The translations under genes and the position numbers were made by a program. DNA of 64,000 nucleotides from Rheinheimera sp. 4Y26. Lineage in GTDB: Bacteria > Pseudomonadota > Gammaproteobacteria > Enterobacterales > Alteromonadaceae. Within the stretch, counting starts at the first letter, position 1, and each line of letters starts with the position of its first letter. Below the pieces are notes generated by a model. It was not told the origin of the DNA. It searched no databases and saw only the letters and a list, made by a program, of their open reading frames with translations. Location: positions 1 to 64,000 of the forward strand of contig NZ_JAOBWS010000014.1 in assembly GCF_025245835.1 (NCBI RefSeq), in the 5' to 3' direction. Positions 9,177 through 18,112 of the stretch are shown here, in pieces.

Positions 9177-9584
9177 CTACTCCAGATTGGTTGGCGTAAG
9201 TGTTAACAAGTAACGCTGATAAATTGCCGCTAATTCATCGCCGAGTTGGGTGGCTTCGAACGGTTTCTCGATGACTGCGACAGCTCCGGCATCAAAATAC
9301 TGTTGTTTTTCAGCTTGTTGGATACGAGCCGTCATAAATACCACAGGCGTTTGGCGACAATTATCTTTTTCCCGAAGTTTCACCAGGGTTTGTAGCCCAT
9401 CCATGCCTGGCATCATTGCATCTAACAATATTAAATCCGGGGCAAATTGTTCGGCCTGCGCTATCGCCTCAGCACCACTTTCACAAGCGCATATGGTGTA
9501 TCCTGATAAATCAACCAACGCCATTTCGACGATGATGCGAATCGATTCGTCATCTTCGATATGTAAAATTTTCTCTAACTGCAT
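9177..9584 (-). CDS. Single-domain response regulator (CheY-like)
   Basis: A 135-residue stand-alone receiver. The acidic pair is in HIEDDESI, the phospho-acceptor Asp in LILLDAMMPGMDG, the Thr in VVFMTAR and the Lys in VIEKPFE. There is no output domain. It lies 18 bp after the hybrid kinase gene and 3 bp before the GAF/PAS kinase gene, so it is co-transcribed with them and probably shuttles phosphate between kinases and the Hpt domain of the cyclase. Confidence 0.9.
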   Translation of the reverse strand: MQLEKILHIEDDESIRIIVEMALVDLSGYTICACESGAEAIAQAEQFAPDLILLDAMMPGMDGLQTLVKLREKDNCRQTPVVFMTARIQQAEKQQYFDAGAVAVIEKPFEATQLGDELAAIYQRYLLTLTPTNLE

Positions 9585-9602
9585 GTAGGCTCCGGCTTTG
9601 GG

Positions 9603-12488
9603 TTATTTCATACCTAGCATCTGACCAATTTGCTCTACCAAGGCTGTCGGTTCAACTTTAGTTTTGCCAAACACGGCGGTTGCCTGGTTTCTTTGATTTA
9701 CACTGACATCCTGCGCTGAAAAAACAATCACCGGCACTTTTGCATGTGACAATTGCAGATCAGGCAGCAGTTGCCAACCGTTACCGTCCGGTAAACCAAT
9801 ATCCAATAACACTAAATCATAGCGGTTTGACCTTAATTTTGTTCTTGCCTCTGCTAAGGTACCCGCCTGGTGATAATGAAACTTCGGCCCTAATTGCATC
9901 TGCATAATAGCCACAATATCTTCATCATCCTCTACGTGTAAGATTCTGGCCGATGTCAGCTTGGTGCGACTTTGTGACAACAAGTATTCTATTTTGGTCG
10001 TGAGCATATCGGTGTTAACCGGCTTTTCCAGCCAGTCAATAGTGTGCGCAATTGCATTGAGTGATAACTTACCTTGTTCAATATATGCTGAAACCACTAA
10101 GACCGGTATTTTGGCAAATTCAACGCTGTCTCTTAATTTTACAAAGAACTCGGTGCCACTCTCGCCATTTAAATTAAGATCCAAGGTAATCAGATCGTAG
10201 TGCCGTTGCTGCAACAACAACCAGGCTTGTTTTAATTCATGCGCGACATCAGCGGTATACCCGGCAGCCACTAGCAGTTCTTTGAGGGTAAAAGCGGTAT
10301 CCGCATCGTCTTCTATCACCAGAATTCGTTTACTCTGAGCAACCTGCACTGGCTTTTCGGCTAAGGGTAATTCAATCCAGAATGTACTGCCGACTCCAAG
10401 CTCTGATTCGACGCCAATTTCCCCGCCACTTTGCAACATAATTTCACGGCTAATGGCAAGACCCAAACCTGAGCCTGGTTGTTCGCGGTTTGCAGCATTG
10501 TCTAATTGCGAAAATCGCGCAAAAAGTTTCGAAATCTGTTCAGCCGTTAAACCACGCCCTTGGTCGGTGACTGAGATACGCAGGGCATGAGGTTTTAGCT
10601 CGCTATGGATTAAGACGTCGCTCCCTTGTGGAGAAAATTTTGCGGCATTAGAAATCAGATTGGTGAGCACTTGCTGGATGCGGTCGCTATCAACATACAG
10701 TGCAACATGGACATTTTGTCCCACACGTAAAGACACTTTGTGCAGTTCGGCAAAAGGTAAATTATTGTCAACGGCGTTTTGTAATAAGCTTTGGCTATTG
10801 ATATGTTCGGGTTTAAATACAAGTTTGCCTTGGGAGAGTTTCTCCATATCCAGCAAGTCATTCACCAATGTAATCAACCGTTTATTATTTTTTACCGCGA
10901 TAGCGAGCAGCTTTTGTGCTTTTGCAGGTAAATCTCCGGCTGCACCGTTTAGTAATAAATCTAATGAACCATTGACTGAAGTCAGGGGGGTTCGCAATTC
11001 ATGGCTCACGGTCGAGATAAAGTCTTGTTTCAGCCGGTCTAATTTCATCACTTCGCGACGGTCACTAATGGTTGACCAAATCATCTCCTCTCCGGATGGG
11101 CTCAGAAACTTCACGCCTCGTAATTCGATATCAACAAGCTCGCCATTTTTATGTCGATATTGTTTACGATAGGGCCCATACCGGCCTGTTTCATGAAGCA
11201 GCCTTAACTGTTCTTCCTCTTGCTGTGCGTATACTTGTGGCGTCAGGTCGAAATAACTCAACTGTTTAAGTTCATCAAACGAATAACCTGTGAGTTGCGT
11301 CATGGCCGGATTAATGTCCAAATAAACACCGTCAGACATTCTATTTAATGCTATGGCATCGGGCGACAACTCAAATAAAGCATTTAATTTTTGTTGTGAC
11401 CACAGCAAATCGCGCTGTTGTTCTGTCAGCATAGCCGCAGTGCTATTTTGCAGTTTATGACTGATGAAATAGACCAATAGCACACCAACGACCAAAATGA
11501 TGAACCAAAGAGCATAGATAAACCGATCATTGGTAGCGCGTTGCTGAACAATAGTTGTAACGTCATGCCAAGTTAAAAGTACAACTTTGCTTTCTGTTGC
11601 AGTTTGCTCAAATTGAGCCCAGGGCTGGAGGCTGACTAAGAATGTTTTAGACTGGCTTTCCAGCAGCAAAAATACGGGTTTTTCTATTTTTTGTGGTAAC
11701 AAAGATAAAAGTTCAGTCTGATTTAGGAAGGAATCCTCAGACAGCCAGGAAGTATGAGGATCTAAAGTGAATGACTCACGCAGCTCTTTGGTCATCACCG
11801 GCAGCACCGATTGGTGAAGCAACAACGCCATATTGTTGTCGACGGGCTCTGTGGCTGTCAGCGGATGCTGATTCGTCTGTATCAGGCTTGTCAGGCCATA
11901 GCCAACTTCGATAGCAGCAACCACCTTCCCATCCACCACCAGCGGCACCACAGCGCTAAGGCCAAGACCATGTCGCCCTACCTCTAAACCACTTTGCGGC
12001 TGAGCCGAGCGCAAAACCGCCATCACCAGTGGCCTTACATCGGCCAGAATGTCACTGTGAAAGTCTGGACGATGCGCCCGATAAAAAGTGAAGGCGTTGG
12101 GCGCTAAATGAAAATGAAGCTGCTTGACCCCATGCTGCTGCAAATAGCGCCAATAAGGCTGGATGATTTGATGCAGTTGTTCACGGAATGCTTGCTGTGA
12201 TGCTGCTGAATCTGCGTTTTGCCCGATTTTTGCAGCATCGCTTAATAGCTGCGTCACTTGCTGATGTTCTTTCAGCAAATTTGCGGTTAACAACGCCTGC
12301 TGCGTCAAGCCAGTTTGCGCCCGCTGCATCGCCTGCAGGTCCTGACGAAACATATTTTCGTAGCGGCTGGCAAATTGTTGATTACGTACCTGATTGGCAG
12401 AGAGCGCCGCGATGATGACCAGCAAAGCAAACAACAGGCAAATCAGTAAAGTCCAGAATTTTGGTGAACGAGAACTTAGCACATCCAT
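9603..12488 (-). CDS. Membrane hybrid sensor histidine kinase with two receiver domains
   Basis: A 961-residue protein and first gene of the minus-strand operon. A transmembrane segment at about 12-30 and another at about 325-348 enclose a large periplasmic domain of the double-Cache type. In the cytoplasm are a PAS domain (about 365-480), HisKA with STVSHELRTPLTS, HATPase with NLISNAAKFSP and GSGLGLAI, then two receivers with Asp in LITLDLNLNG and LVLLDIGLPDG. A periplasmic ligand presumably starts a phosphorelay that ends at the Hpt/GGDEF protein. The start ATG is internal to no other gene and faces a 355-bp divergent region. Confidence 0.9.
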   Translation of the reverse strand: MDVLSSRSPKFWTLLICLLFALLVIIAALSANQVRNQQFASRYENMFRQDLQAMQRAQTGLTQQALLTANLLKEHQQVTQLLSDAAKIGQNADSAASQQAFREQLHQIIQPYWRYLQQHGVKQLHFHLAPNAFTFYRAHRPDFHSDILADVRPLVMAVLRSAQPQSGLEVGRHGLGLSAVVPLVVDGKVVAAIEVGYGLTSLIQTNQHPLTATEPVDNNMALLLHQSVLPVMTKELRESFTLDPHTSWLSEDSFLNQTELLSLLPQKIEKPVFLLLESQSKTFLVSLQPWAQFEQTATESKVVLLTWHDVTTIVQQRATNDRFIYALWFIILVVGVLLVYFISHKLQNSTAAMLTEQQRDLLWSQQKLNALFELSPDAIALNRMSDGVYLDINPAMTQLTGYSFDELKQLSYFDLTPQVYAQQEEEQLRLLHETGRYGPYRKQYRHKNGELVDIELRGVKFLSPSGEEMIWSTISDRREVMKLDRLKQDFISTVSHELRTPLTSVNGSLDLLLNGAAGDLPAKAQKLLAIAVKNNKRLITLVNDLLDMEKLSQGKLVFKPEHINSQSLLQNAVDNNLPFAELHKVSLRVGQNVHVALYVDSDRIQQVLTNLISNAAKFSPQGSDVLIHSELKPHALRISVTDQGRGLTAEQISKLFARFSQLDNAANREQPGSGLGLAISREIMLQSGGEIGVESELGVGSTFWIELPLAEKPVQVAQSKRILVIEDDADTAFTLKELLVAAGYTADVAHELKQAWLLLQQRHYDLITLDLNLNGESGTEFFVKLRDSVEFAKIPVLVVSAYIEQGKLSLNAIAHTIDWLEKPVNTDMLTTKIEYLLSQSRTKLTSARILHVEDDEDIVAIMQMQLGPKFHYHQAGTLAEARTKLRSNRYDLVLLDIGLPDGNGWQLLPDLQLSHAKVPVIVFSAQDVSVNQRNQATAVFGKTKVEPTALVEQIGQMLGMK

Positions 12489-12843
12489 GGATTTAGCAGC
12501 TCCGTTAATGGGTCATATTTGCATCATGCCAAGCCCAAAAGTGGGAAGCTGGTAACGCAAATTAAGCACAAATAGCCGTTTTAAGGTACAGGAATATCGT
12601 TATTTAACTAAATTAGCATGATGTTTTAATGGCTCTGAAGTTTTTCTTATTTACCCAGGTCAGGTATTTATATCTCAGTTTCCATTTACAGCTACATTAA
12701 CAAAACGAAGTCCAGTTGACAGCAATAAATGCATAGCAAACTTAATTGTTTAAGTATTGTATTTATTAAGATATCGGCTTTACACTTCAAATCATAATTT
12801 TTTTTAAATGCCAGTAGCGATTAATCTGACAGTGGGGTCTACG
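12489..12843. other. Divergent regulatory region between the two signalling units
   Basis: An AT-rich spacer of about 355 bp separates the hybrid kinase (minus) from the rsbQ-like gene (plus). A TTGACA hexamer lies at 12716-12721 facing right, but no convincing -10 box at 17 bp was found, so a promoter is only suggested. No gene is visible. Confidence 0.4.
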
Positions 12844-13659
12844 ATGGATGTTTTGCAACGCAATAACGTGCAAATTTCGGGGTCAATCGACCAACCTGTG
12901 TTGCTGTATGCCCATGGCTTTGGCTGCAGTCAGGCAATGTGGAGTGCGATAACGCCTGCTTTTGCCGGGCAAAGTTGTCAGGTCCTGTTTGATTATGTTG
13001 GCAGCGGTCAATCTGATATTACCAATTACAGCTTTGAACGTTACGCCAACCTGCGTGGTTATGCTCAAGATATTCTGGATATTTGTGATGCATTGGCGCT
13101 GAAAGAGAATGTCATTTTTATCGGCCATTCGGTCAGTTGTAGCATCGGTATCTTAGCGGCAAATGCACGACCTGGATTATTTAAAAAAATGATTTTACTT
13201 GGGCCTTCGCCCTGTTTCCTCAATCTACCGCCCGATTATCATGGCGGCTTCGATCAATCTGATTTGGAAGATATGCTGGAACTGATGGATCAAAATTATC
13301 TGGGCTGGGCCAGCTACCTTGGCCCAGTTGTCGCAGGTACAACCAACGATTCAGTCGTCGCAGGTCAACTTTCAGAGAGCTTTTGTTCGACCGATCCGGT
13401 GATTACCCGACATTTTGCCAAAGCGACATTTTTCGCCGACAACAGAGCTGATTACGCCGAACTGAAGGTGCCCAGCCTGATTTTACAACATCAACAGGAC
13501 GTGCTGGCATCGTTAGCTGTGGGTGAATTTGTGCATCAACAAATTAAACACAGCCAATTACAAATTTTGGATGTTTCCGGCCATGCGGCGCATATGAGCC
13601 ATCCGCAGTTGGTTATTGATGCGATGCGTGATTATCTCGACATCGAGCTGTCGCAGTGA
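12844..13659 (+). CDS. RsbQ-like alpha/beta hydrolase (KAI2/D14-type sensor)
   Basis: A 271-residue alpha/beta hydrolase very like Bacillus RsbQ: the PGFGC-type motif appears as HGFGCSQAMW, then FDYVGSGQSD, YAQDILDICDAL, LLGPSPCFLN and FCSTDPVI. The triad is Ser in GHSVS, Asp in QQDVLAS and His in GHAAHMSHP. The last Gly of the usual GxSxG is Ser here. ATG 12844 is preferred over ATG 12808 because it has a GTGGGG ribosome site and aligns with the RsbQ start. RsbQ proteins act with PAS-domain partners and belong to the family of plant strigolactone/karrikin receptors. The stop overlaps the PAS kinase start by 4 nt, so the hydrolase probably senses or makes the signal for that kinase. Confidence 0.88.
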   Translation: MDVLQRNNVQISGSIDQPVLLYAHGFGCSQAMWSAITPAFAGQSCQVLFDYVGSGQSDITNYSFERYANLRGYAQDILDICDALALKENVIFIGHSVSCSIGILAANARPGLFKKMILLGPSPCFLNLPPDYHGGFDQSDLEDMLELMDQNYLGWASYLGPVVAGTTNDSVVAGQLSESFCSTDPVITRHFAKATFFADNRADYAELKVPSLILQHQQDVLASLAVGEFVHQQIKHSQLQILDVSGHAAHMSHPQLVIDAMRDYLDIELSQ

Positions 13660-15155
13660 CGATGAATGACGAGCTTGATGCCCTGCCTTGCCCGGTCATC
13701 GTAACTGATCTTAACGGCCTGGTTATTTATGTTAATCAATGTGCTTTGACCACTTTTACCATAGCTGCGCAAGCTGATATTACGCAAATTGAGCAGCTGT
13801 TTCCGCCGGCTGCAGCAATTTTTTTGCAAACACATCTTTGGCCAATGCTTCGAAACGAGGGGCTGGTTAAAGAGTTTTATTTAAAAGTAAAACGCGCATT
13901 ACTGCCACCGTTACCGGTTTTACTGAATGTTCAGAAAGGTCTCTTTCAACAACAAGCCTGTTATCGCTGGGTGATTTTACCCGCAGCACAGCGGGCAAGT
14001 TTTGAACAAGAGCTGCTGAGCACCCGGCAACAACTGCTGCAATTAGCAAAAGAGACCGAGTCTCATCGCTATATTTTACAAGCAGTACTGGATGGTGCGC
14101 AGGATGTCGCCATTATGGCCGTTTCAGCAGTTGGTATTATTCGTTTTGCCAATCGCGGTGCCGAAATGTTACTGGGCACACCGAGCCATCACTTAATTAA
14201 CAGCACAGTACAGCACTTCTTCACTGCTGAAAGGATGTGCACCTACTTCCAGCAAGTGGCGATACCACAAAAAAGCGCAGCAGCAGCGGCTCCGCCAAAC
14301 GACCTGATTTCAGAATCATTCGACACCGTGATTTGCCGCAGCGATGGCCAGTATATTGATGTACAGTTGCATATCCGCCAACTCGATCAAACCTTACTGT
14401 CCGAGGATATGCAATTTATTATCTTGATGACGGATATCCGCCAACGTAAACATTATGAAAAATTACAGAACGATTTCATCGCGAACATCAGCCATGAACT
14501 TCGGACCCCTCTGACCGCAATGCTTGGCAGTTTACATTTGCTCAATTCGGGTAAATTAGGGGATGTGCCAGCAAAAGCACAAAAACTAATTGATATTACT
14601 GAAAAAAACGCCAATCGGCTGAAGTGCTTAATTACTGATATTTTAGATTTTTCCACACTCAAAACAACCAAGATGTCGATTGAACTGCAAACGGTTTTTT
14701 TGCAACCTCTGCTCAAAGATGCGGTGGCTGAGCATCGTTATTACCTCCCTGATAAAAAAATTCAGCTTGAGTTAGAGATGCCAAAACAGGTGACCAATAT
14801 TGTGATCGACCCGCAGCGCTTTATGCAGGTGATGGCTAATTTACTGTCAAATGCGATTAAATTTTCTGTGCCGGATTCGAGAGTTAAGATTGTCGCAACA
14901 TTAGAGGAGTCATGTGTTGTTATTACAATCGAAGATCAGGGGCCTGGTATCAGAGCTGAATTTCTACCCTATCTATTTACGCAATTTAGCCAACAAGACA
15001 GTGCCAGCAATCGTCACCATGAAGGCTCAGGCCTTGGACTTGCTATTAGTAAAAGTCTGGTTGAAATGATGGGAGGGACCATTGGCTATCGACCAGGAAC
15101 AACTGGTGGAGCTGTTTTTTGGTTTAGTGTTTTGCGAGTTCATCGCACCTCTTAG
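13656..15155 (+). CDS. PAS-domain sensor histidine kinase paired with RsbQ-like hydrolase
   Basis: A 499-residue soluble kinase with GTG start at 13656 inside the rsbQ stop (an ATG at 13662 is possible). A first PAS fold begins at the N-terminus (LPCPVIVTDLNGLVIYVNQ) and a second covers about 140-270. HisKA has the phospho-histidine in ANISHELRTPLTA, and HATPase has NLLSNAIKFS, DQGPGI and GSGLGLAI. There is no receiver or output domain, so a partner regulator must act in trans; the receivers of the divergent operon are candidates. Its place replaces the PAS-phosphatase RsbP found beside RsbQ in Bacillus. Confidence 0.88.
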   Translation: MTMNDELDALPCPVIVTDLNGLVIYVNQCALTTFTIAAQADITQIEQLFPPAAAIFLQTHLWPMLRNEGLVKEFYLKVKRALLPPLPVLLNVQKGLFQQQACYRWVILPAAQRASFEQELLSTRQQLLQLAKETESHRYILQAVLDGAQDVAIMAVSAVGIIRFANRGAEMLLGTPSHHLINSTVQHFFTAERMCTYFQQVAIPQKSAAAAAPPNDLISESFDTVICRSDGQYIDVQLHIRQLDQTLLSEDMQFIILMTDIRQRKHYEKLQNDFIANISHELRTPLTAMLGSLHLLNSGKLGDVPAKAQKLIDITEKNANRLKCLITDILDFSTLKTTKMSIELQTVFLQPLLKDAVAEHRYYLPDKKIQLELEMPKQVTNIVIDPQRFMQVMANLLSNAIKFSVPDSRVKIVATLEESCVVITIEDQGPGIRAEFLPYLFTQFSQQDSASNRHHEGSGLGLAISKSLVEMMGGTIGYRPGTTGGAVFWFSVLRVHRTS

Positions 15156-15242
15156 GCGGCTAATTCCTGCGATAAATGATTGAGTGTGTCAAAGACAATT
15201 TGGGATAGCGCTCTTTTTTAATGTGTTGGTAATGCGCGAACA

Positions 15243-15258
15243 TCTCGAAATTTCGAGA
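15243..15258. repeat. 16-bp perfect palindrome between convergent genes
   Basis: TCTCGAAATTTCGAGA lies between the end of the PAS kinase (+) and the end of the helicase operon (-). There is no T-run, so terminator function is not clear; it could be a protein-binding site. Confidence 0.6.
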
Positions 15259-15322
15259 GCTGTGACCCCTTCAGTCTTACCAATGTCAGCTTTCAGTGAA
15301 AAGCTGCCAGAGAGGTAGTTCA

Positions 15323-15556
15323 CTAAAAATCAGATAAACGGTCAACCAAGTATCCGTAGTAACCCATGACTGAACCGTAATTCGGGAATATCTTGTCCAG
15401 AGTGACATGCTTTGTATTGTCGATGCTCACTATTGAAAGTTTGACGCCGCCAGGCAATTTTTCGAATTTGGGCAGACTTACGAGACTTCGGCCCGACAGT
15501 AACCAAGGGACAATAAACTTTACCAATTCATTTTCGTCTACTGTCAGTTGCTCCAT
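15323..15556 (-). CDS. Small hypothetical protein, third gene of the helicase operon
   Basis: A 77-residue ORF beginning at ATG 15556, preceded by a GGAGAG ribosome site. A longer start at 15772 would overlap the helicase gene in another frame and is not used. The protein is mixed hydrophobic and charged (ENELVKFIVPWLLSGRSLVSLPKFEKLP...) with no recognised domain or signal peptide. It lies 79 bp after the helicase stop on the same strand and is probably part of that unit. Confidence 0.55.
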   Translation of the reverse strand: MEQLTVDENELVKFIVPWLLSGRSLVSLPKFEKLPGGVKLSIVSIDNTKHVTLDKIFPNYGSVMGYYGYLVDRLSDF

Positions 15557-15635
15557 GCTGCTCTCCAATTGCCTTTGGGGAAGATCTAAAAATGTAAAAA
15601 ATATATAATTTATATTAATAGATGCGGGTAATGCG

Positions 15636-16997
15636 TCAAATCTGAGACATAGCTCGGATAATCTCTTCCCGAAATGCACCTCGAAATGACCAGCAAATAT
15701 CGGCGGTTTTGTCAGGAGTTCTGGAGCTTTGGGTGTGTGATTGCTCACCAAACGCAAAAGAGCTATTACCACGGTTTACTGCTATCACTGAAGTCTCCGT
15801 AGATGTTTCTGTTAACGGTGAAGATTGAGGTATGGGCTTGAGTTTCCGTAACACGTCAAGGTGCGGAAGTTCACTCTGAATTCTGTTTGAAAAGCATTTG
15901 AGCTGCGGCTCCGCAAAGGTAAATAAATAGCCTTCTGAGGATTGGTCTTGGACCCGTAGTCGAAGCACGCGCCCAAGCACCTGTCTAAAATAAAGTTCAG
16001 TTCGTATCGTTGTAATGTGACAACACACAAAGAGCCTTGGAATGTCAGTACCTTCGGAGATCATGCCAATGCTGACAATCCACTGTGTTTGACCATGCCG
16101 AAACTGCTCAATAATCTTTTGAGGATTTTTCTCTCGATATGACACTAGCTGGACTGACTGATTAAACGTTTGCTCTAACATCCGTTTTATCCGATGCGCA
16201 TGCTCTATCGAATGGGAAACAACAAGCCCAGCGGCATCAGGTGTATGCGCTCTAATTTCATTGAGCTTGCCAATGCTTAAGCGCAACAAGTGCTTTATTG
16301 CAGGGTCATTTTCCAGAATTTGCCGATACATGAGATCCGTTTTAGCTAGTGCCTCATTGATCGAGCGATAGTTTTTTTCATCCACTCGACAATCGTCATT
16401 GTCGACTAAACACAGCACCGGCTGCCGGCAGACTTGTTCTTCAACAGCTTGTAAGAGTGTGTATTGATAGTTAACAACCAGCGATTCTTGATCGTATTTC
16501 GCCAAGGCGATAGGGAGTTGGTCAGTGCGCCATGGTGTTCCTGACATGCAGACTGTGTATGTTGCCAGATCTAAAATATGCTCCAACATTTTACGACCCC
16601 AGGCATTCGGTATAGATTCACCACCACCACTGCAGTGGTGTATCTCATCACAAATAACCAGCAGTCGTTTGTTGCGTGCTGCGGCTAAAAAATTTGCATC
16701 AAGAGACAATAAACGTTGGTAGGTGATTGATTCGCCAACAGTTCCAAGTCCTTTATGGAAGGACTCTGGCATACGCTTGTTGAATGTTCGGTACAAGCCA
16801 TCACGAATTTCCGCTGACGGTGAAATACATAAAATTAAATCAGCGAGGCCTTCTTCATAAAGCCGAGCAGCGATCTCGGCGACTGTCACCGATTTTCCTG
16901 TACCGGGTGGGGACACGAGAAAGAAATTGCTGCTGCCATTTTTAAAATGCGCGACGGCTTTCTCGCTGCAGTCGGCCTGCCAGTTCCTCAAACGCAT
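15636..16997 (-). CDS. SF2 DEAD/DEAH-box helicase, candidate defence component
   Basis: A 453-residue superfamily 2 helicase. Walker A is SPPGTGKS at about residues 29-36, the Walker B box is ICDEIHHC, motif III is SGTPW, and the second RecA domain has GLVVSHS, GMISEGTDIPRL and motif VI QVLGRVLRLR. It resembles the restriction-type ResIII/UvrB helicases rather than RhlB-type RNA helicases. The C-terminal 90 residues are not part of the helicase core and may bind a partner. Its ATG overlaps the preceding gene by 10 nt without a clear ribosome site, so translation is probably coupled. No nuclease domain was seen in the operon. Confidence 0.85.
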   Translation of the reverse strand: MRLRNWQADCSEKAVAHFKNGSSNFFLVSPPGTGKSVTVAEIAARLYEEGLADLILCISPSAEIRDGLYRTFNKRMPESFHKGLGTVGESITYQRLLSLDANFLAAARNKRLLVICDEIHHCSGGGESIPNAWGRKMLEHILDLATYTVCMSGTPWRTDQLPIALAKYDQESLVVNYQYTLLQAVEEQVCRQPVLCLVDNDDCRVDEKNYRSINEALAKTDLMYRQILENDPAIKHLLRLSIGKLNEIRAHTPDAAGLVVSHSIEHAHRIKRMLEQTFNQSVQLVSYREKNPQKIIEQFRHGQTQWIVSIGMISEGTDIPRLFVCCHITTIRTELYFRQVLGRVLRLRVQDQSSEGYLFTFAEPQLKCFSNRIQSELPHLDVLRKLKPIPQSSPLTETSTETSVIAVNRGNSSFAFGEQSHTQSSRTPDKTADICWSFRGAFREEIIRAMSQI

Positions 16998-17494
16998 GAT
17001 GATTCGAGCTTCTTGAGCAGTTTCTCGTAAGCGACATCGATACCAACCAGTTGATTGAGTTCTTGTTCGGCCTCAATAACTAAATCATCAACGTAGGCTT
17101 TAAGCTCGGGGATTTGCTGAAACGACTTCAAGTGCTCCCATTGGCTCTTGGCAGATGCCAATTTGACATGGGCTTCTTTGGATTTTTGCCGGTATTTGTT
17201 GAGGAGCTGTTCCGAGGGCACCTCTTGCGTCGAAGACACAGTTGGCTCTACTGGAGCCAGTGAATAACGGCGTTTGAGCCCTTCATCAAGTACTGAGCGC
17301 AGGTATCCCTTTTTTTCCTGAAATCTTAGGGATTTATCTACCTTGATCCTCGCTTGTTTGTGCGTCAGGTCTGGGTGCATTTCAAGATACTTCTCTAACA
17401 CCTGCGCAAGGTAACAACCATCTGGAAAATCCTGCTTAACGATCTGTAATACATCTGAACTTACATTTGCGGAACGCACAACCCAAATCTCCAA
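16988..17494 (-). CDS. Hypothetical coiled-coil protein encoded before the helicase
   Basis: A 168-residue protein, first gene of the helicase operon. The N-terminal 75 residues look like a helix-turn-helix or winged-helix domain (VLQIVKQDFPDGCYLAQVLEKYLE..., then KGYLRSVLDEGLKRRYSL). The C-terminal half (about 95-165) is a charged coiled coil. Start is uncertain: TTG at 17494, or GTG at 17479 which has GGAG nine bases upstream. No family was recognised. The overlap with the helicase gene argues that the two products work together. Confidence 0.65.
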   Translation of the reverse strand: MEIWVVRSANVSSDVLQIVKQDFPDGCYLAQVLEKYLEMHPDLTHKQARIKVDKSLRFQEKKGYLRSVLDEGLKRRYSLAPVEPTVSSTQEVPSEQLLNKYRQKSKEAHVKLASAKSQWEHLKSFQQIPELKAYVDDLVIEAEQELNQLVGIDVAYEKLLKKLESSCV

Positions 17495-17622
17495 AACCCA
17501 CCTAATGCCATATCAGATGCGGAAAACGATTTTCCTTTCGCTGCATCTTACAAAACGTTAGTATGCCATAAATGGAAAAAACTTCACAATCCAACTAATG
17601 GCGGGCAAAAAATGAAGAGTCA

Positions 17623-17934
17623 GTGTCAACTCCAATACCAAAACGGATTAAAGAAGCGCGAATCGCAAAGGATATCTCGCAGCGTCGCCTTGGGCTCTTG
17701 ATAGGATTCGAACAAAGCGTGGCCAGCGCTCGCATGAATCATTACGAGCAGGGAAAGCGAGTGCCAGATTTCCAGACTCTGGAAAAAATGGCTGAGAAAC
17801 TCGGCGTCCCAGTCGCATATTTCTTCTGCACATCTGACAATATGGCGGAGTTAGTCAAAGCGTTTGGAAACATGTCTGAAGCTGAACAGGCCGAGCTGCT
17901 TGAAGCTATTCGTCGGAAAAATTCTGAAGGTTAA
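17623..17934 (+). CDS. XRE-family transcriptional regulator, divergent to the helicase operon
   Basis: A 103-residue protein with an N-terminal helix-turn-helix (about 8-65: IKEARIAKDISQRRLGLLIGFEQSVASARMNHYEQGKRVPDFQTLEKMAEKLGVPVAYFF) and a short acidic C-terminal helix (AEQAELLEAIRRK). GTG 17623 is the only sensible start. It is divergent to the helicase operon across about 130 bp, the usual place for its own repressor. The form resembles small phage- and defence-associated control proteins. Confidence 0.82.
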   Translation: MSTPIPKRIKEARIAKDISQRRLGLLIGFEQSVASARMNHYEQGKRVPDFQTLEKMAEKLGVPVAYFFCTSDNMAELVKAFGNMSEAEQAELLEAIRRKNSEG

Positions 17935-18112
17935 AAGACGATTCCCGGTTGTACTGGCAGAATCAGACAAGAACAGTTCAACACATATTTCGACTTTTAC
18001 ACCATCACATTAGATTGATCACCAACAGCGAGCAGTTTCGTGTAACAAACTGTTTAGCAGGTATTTGTGAGCTTTTTGGTCAGCGATGAGTGTGATTCGT
18101 TGAGAGACTTCT

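Noticed and set aside
12808-12843. Earlier ATG for the RsbQ-like protein
   Set aside because: No ribosome site, and the extra 12 residues do not fit the RsbQ family start.
15557-15772. Longer start for the small ORF after the helicase
   Set aside because: It overlaps the well-supported helicase C-terminus in another frame, while ATG 15556 has a good ribosome site.
17940-18112. HigB toxin gene before the HigA-like gene
   Set aside because: No ORF of suitable length or sequence is present.
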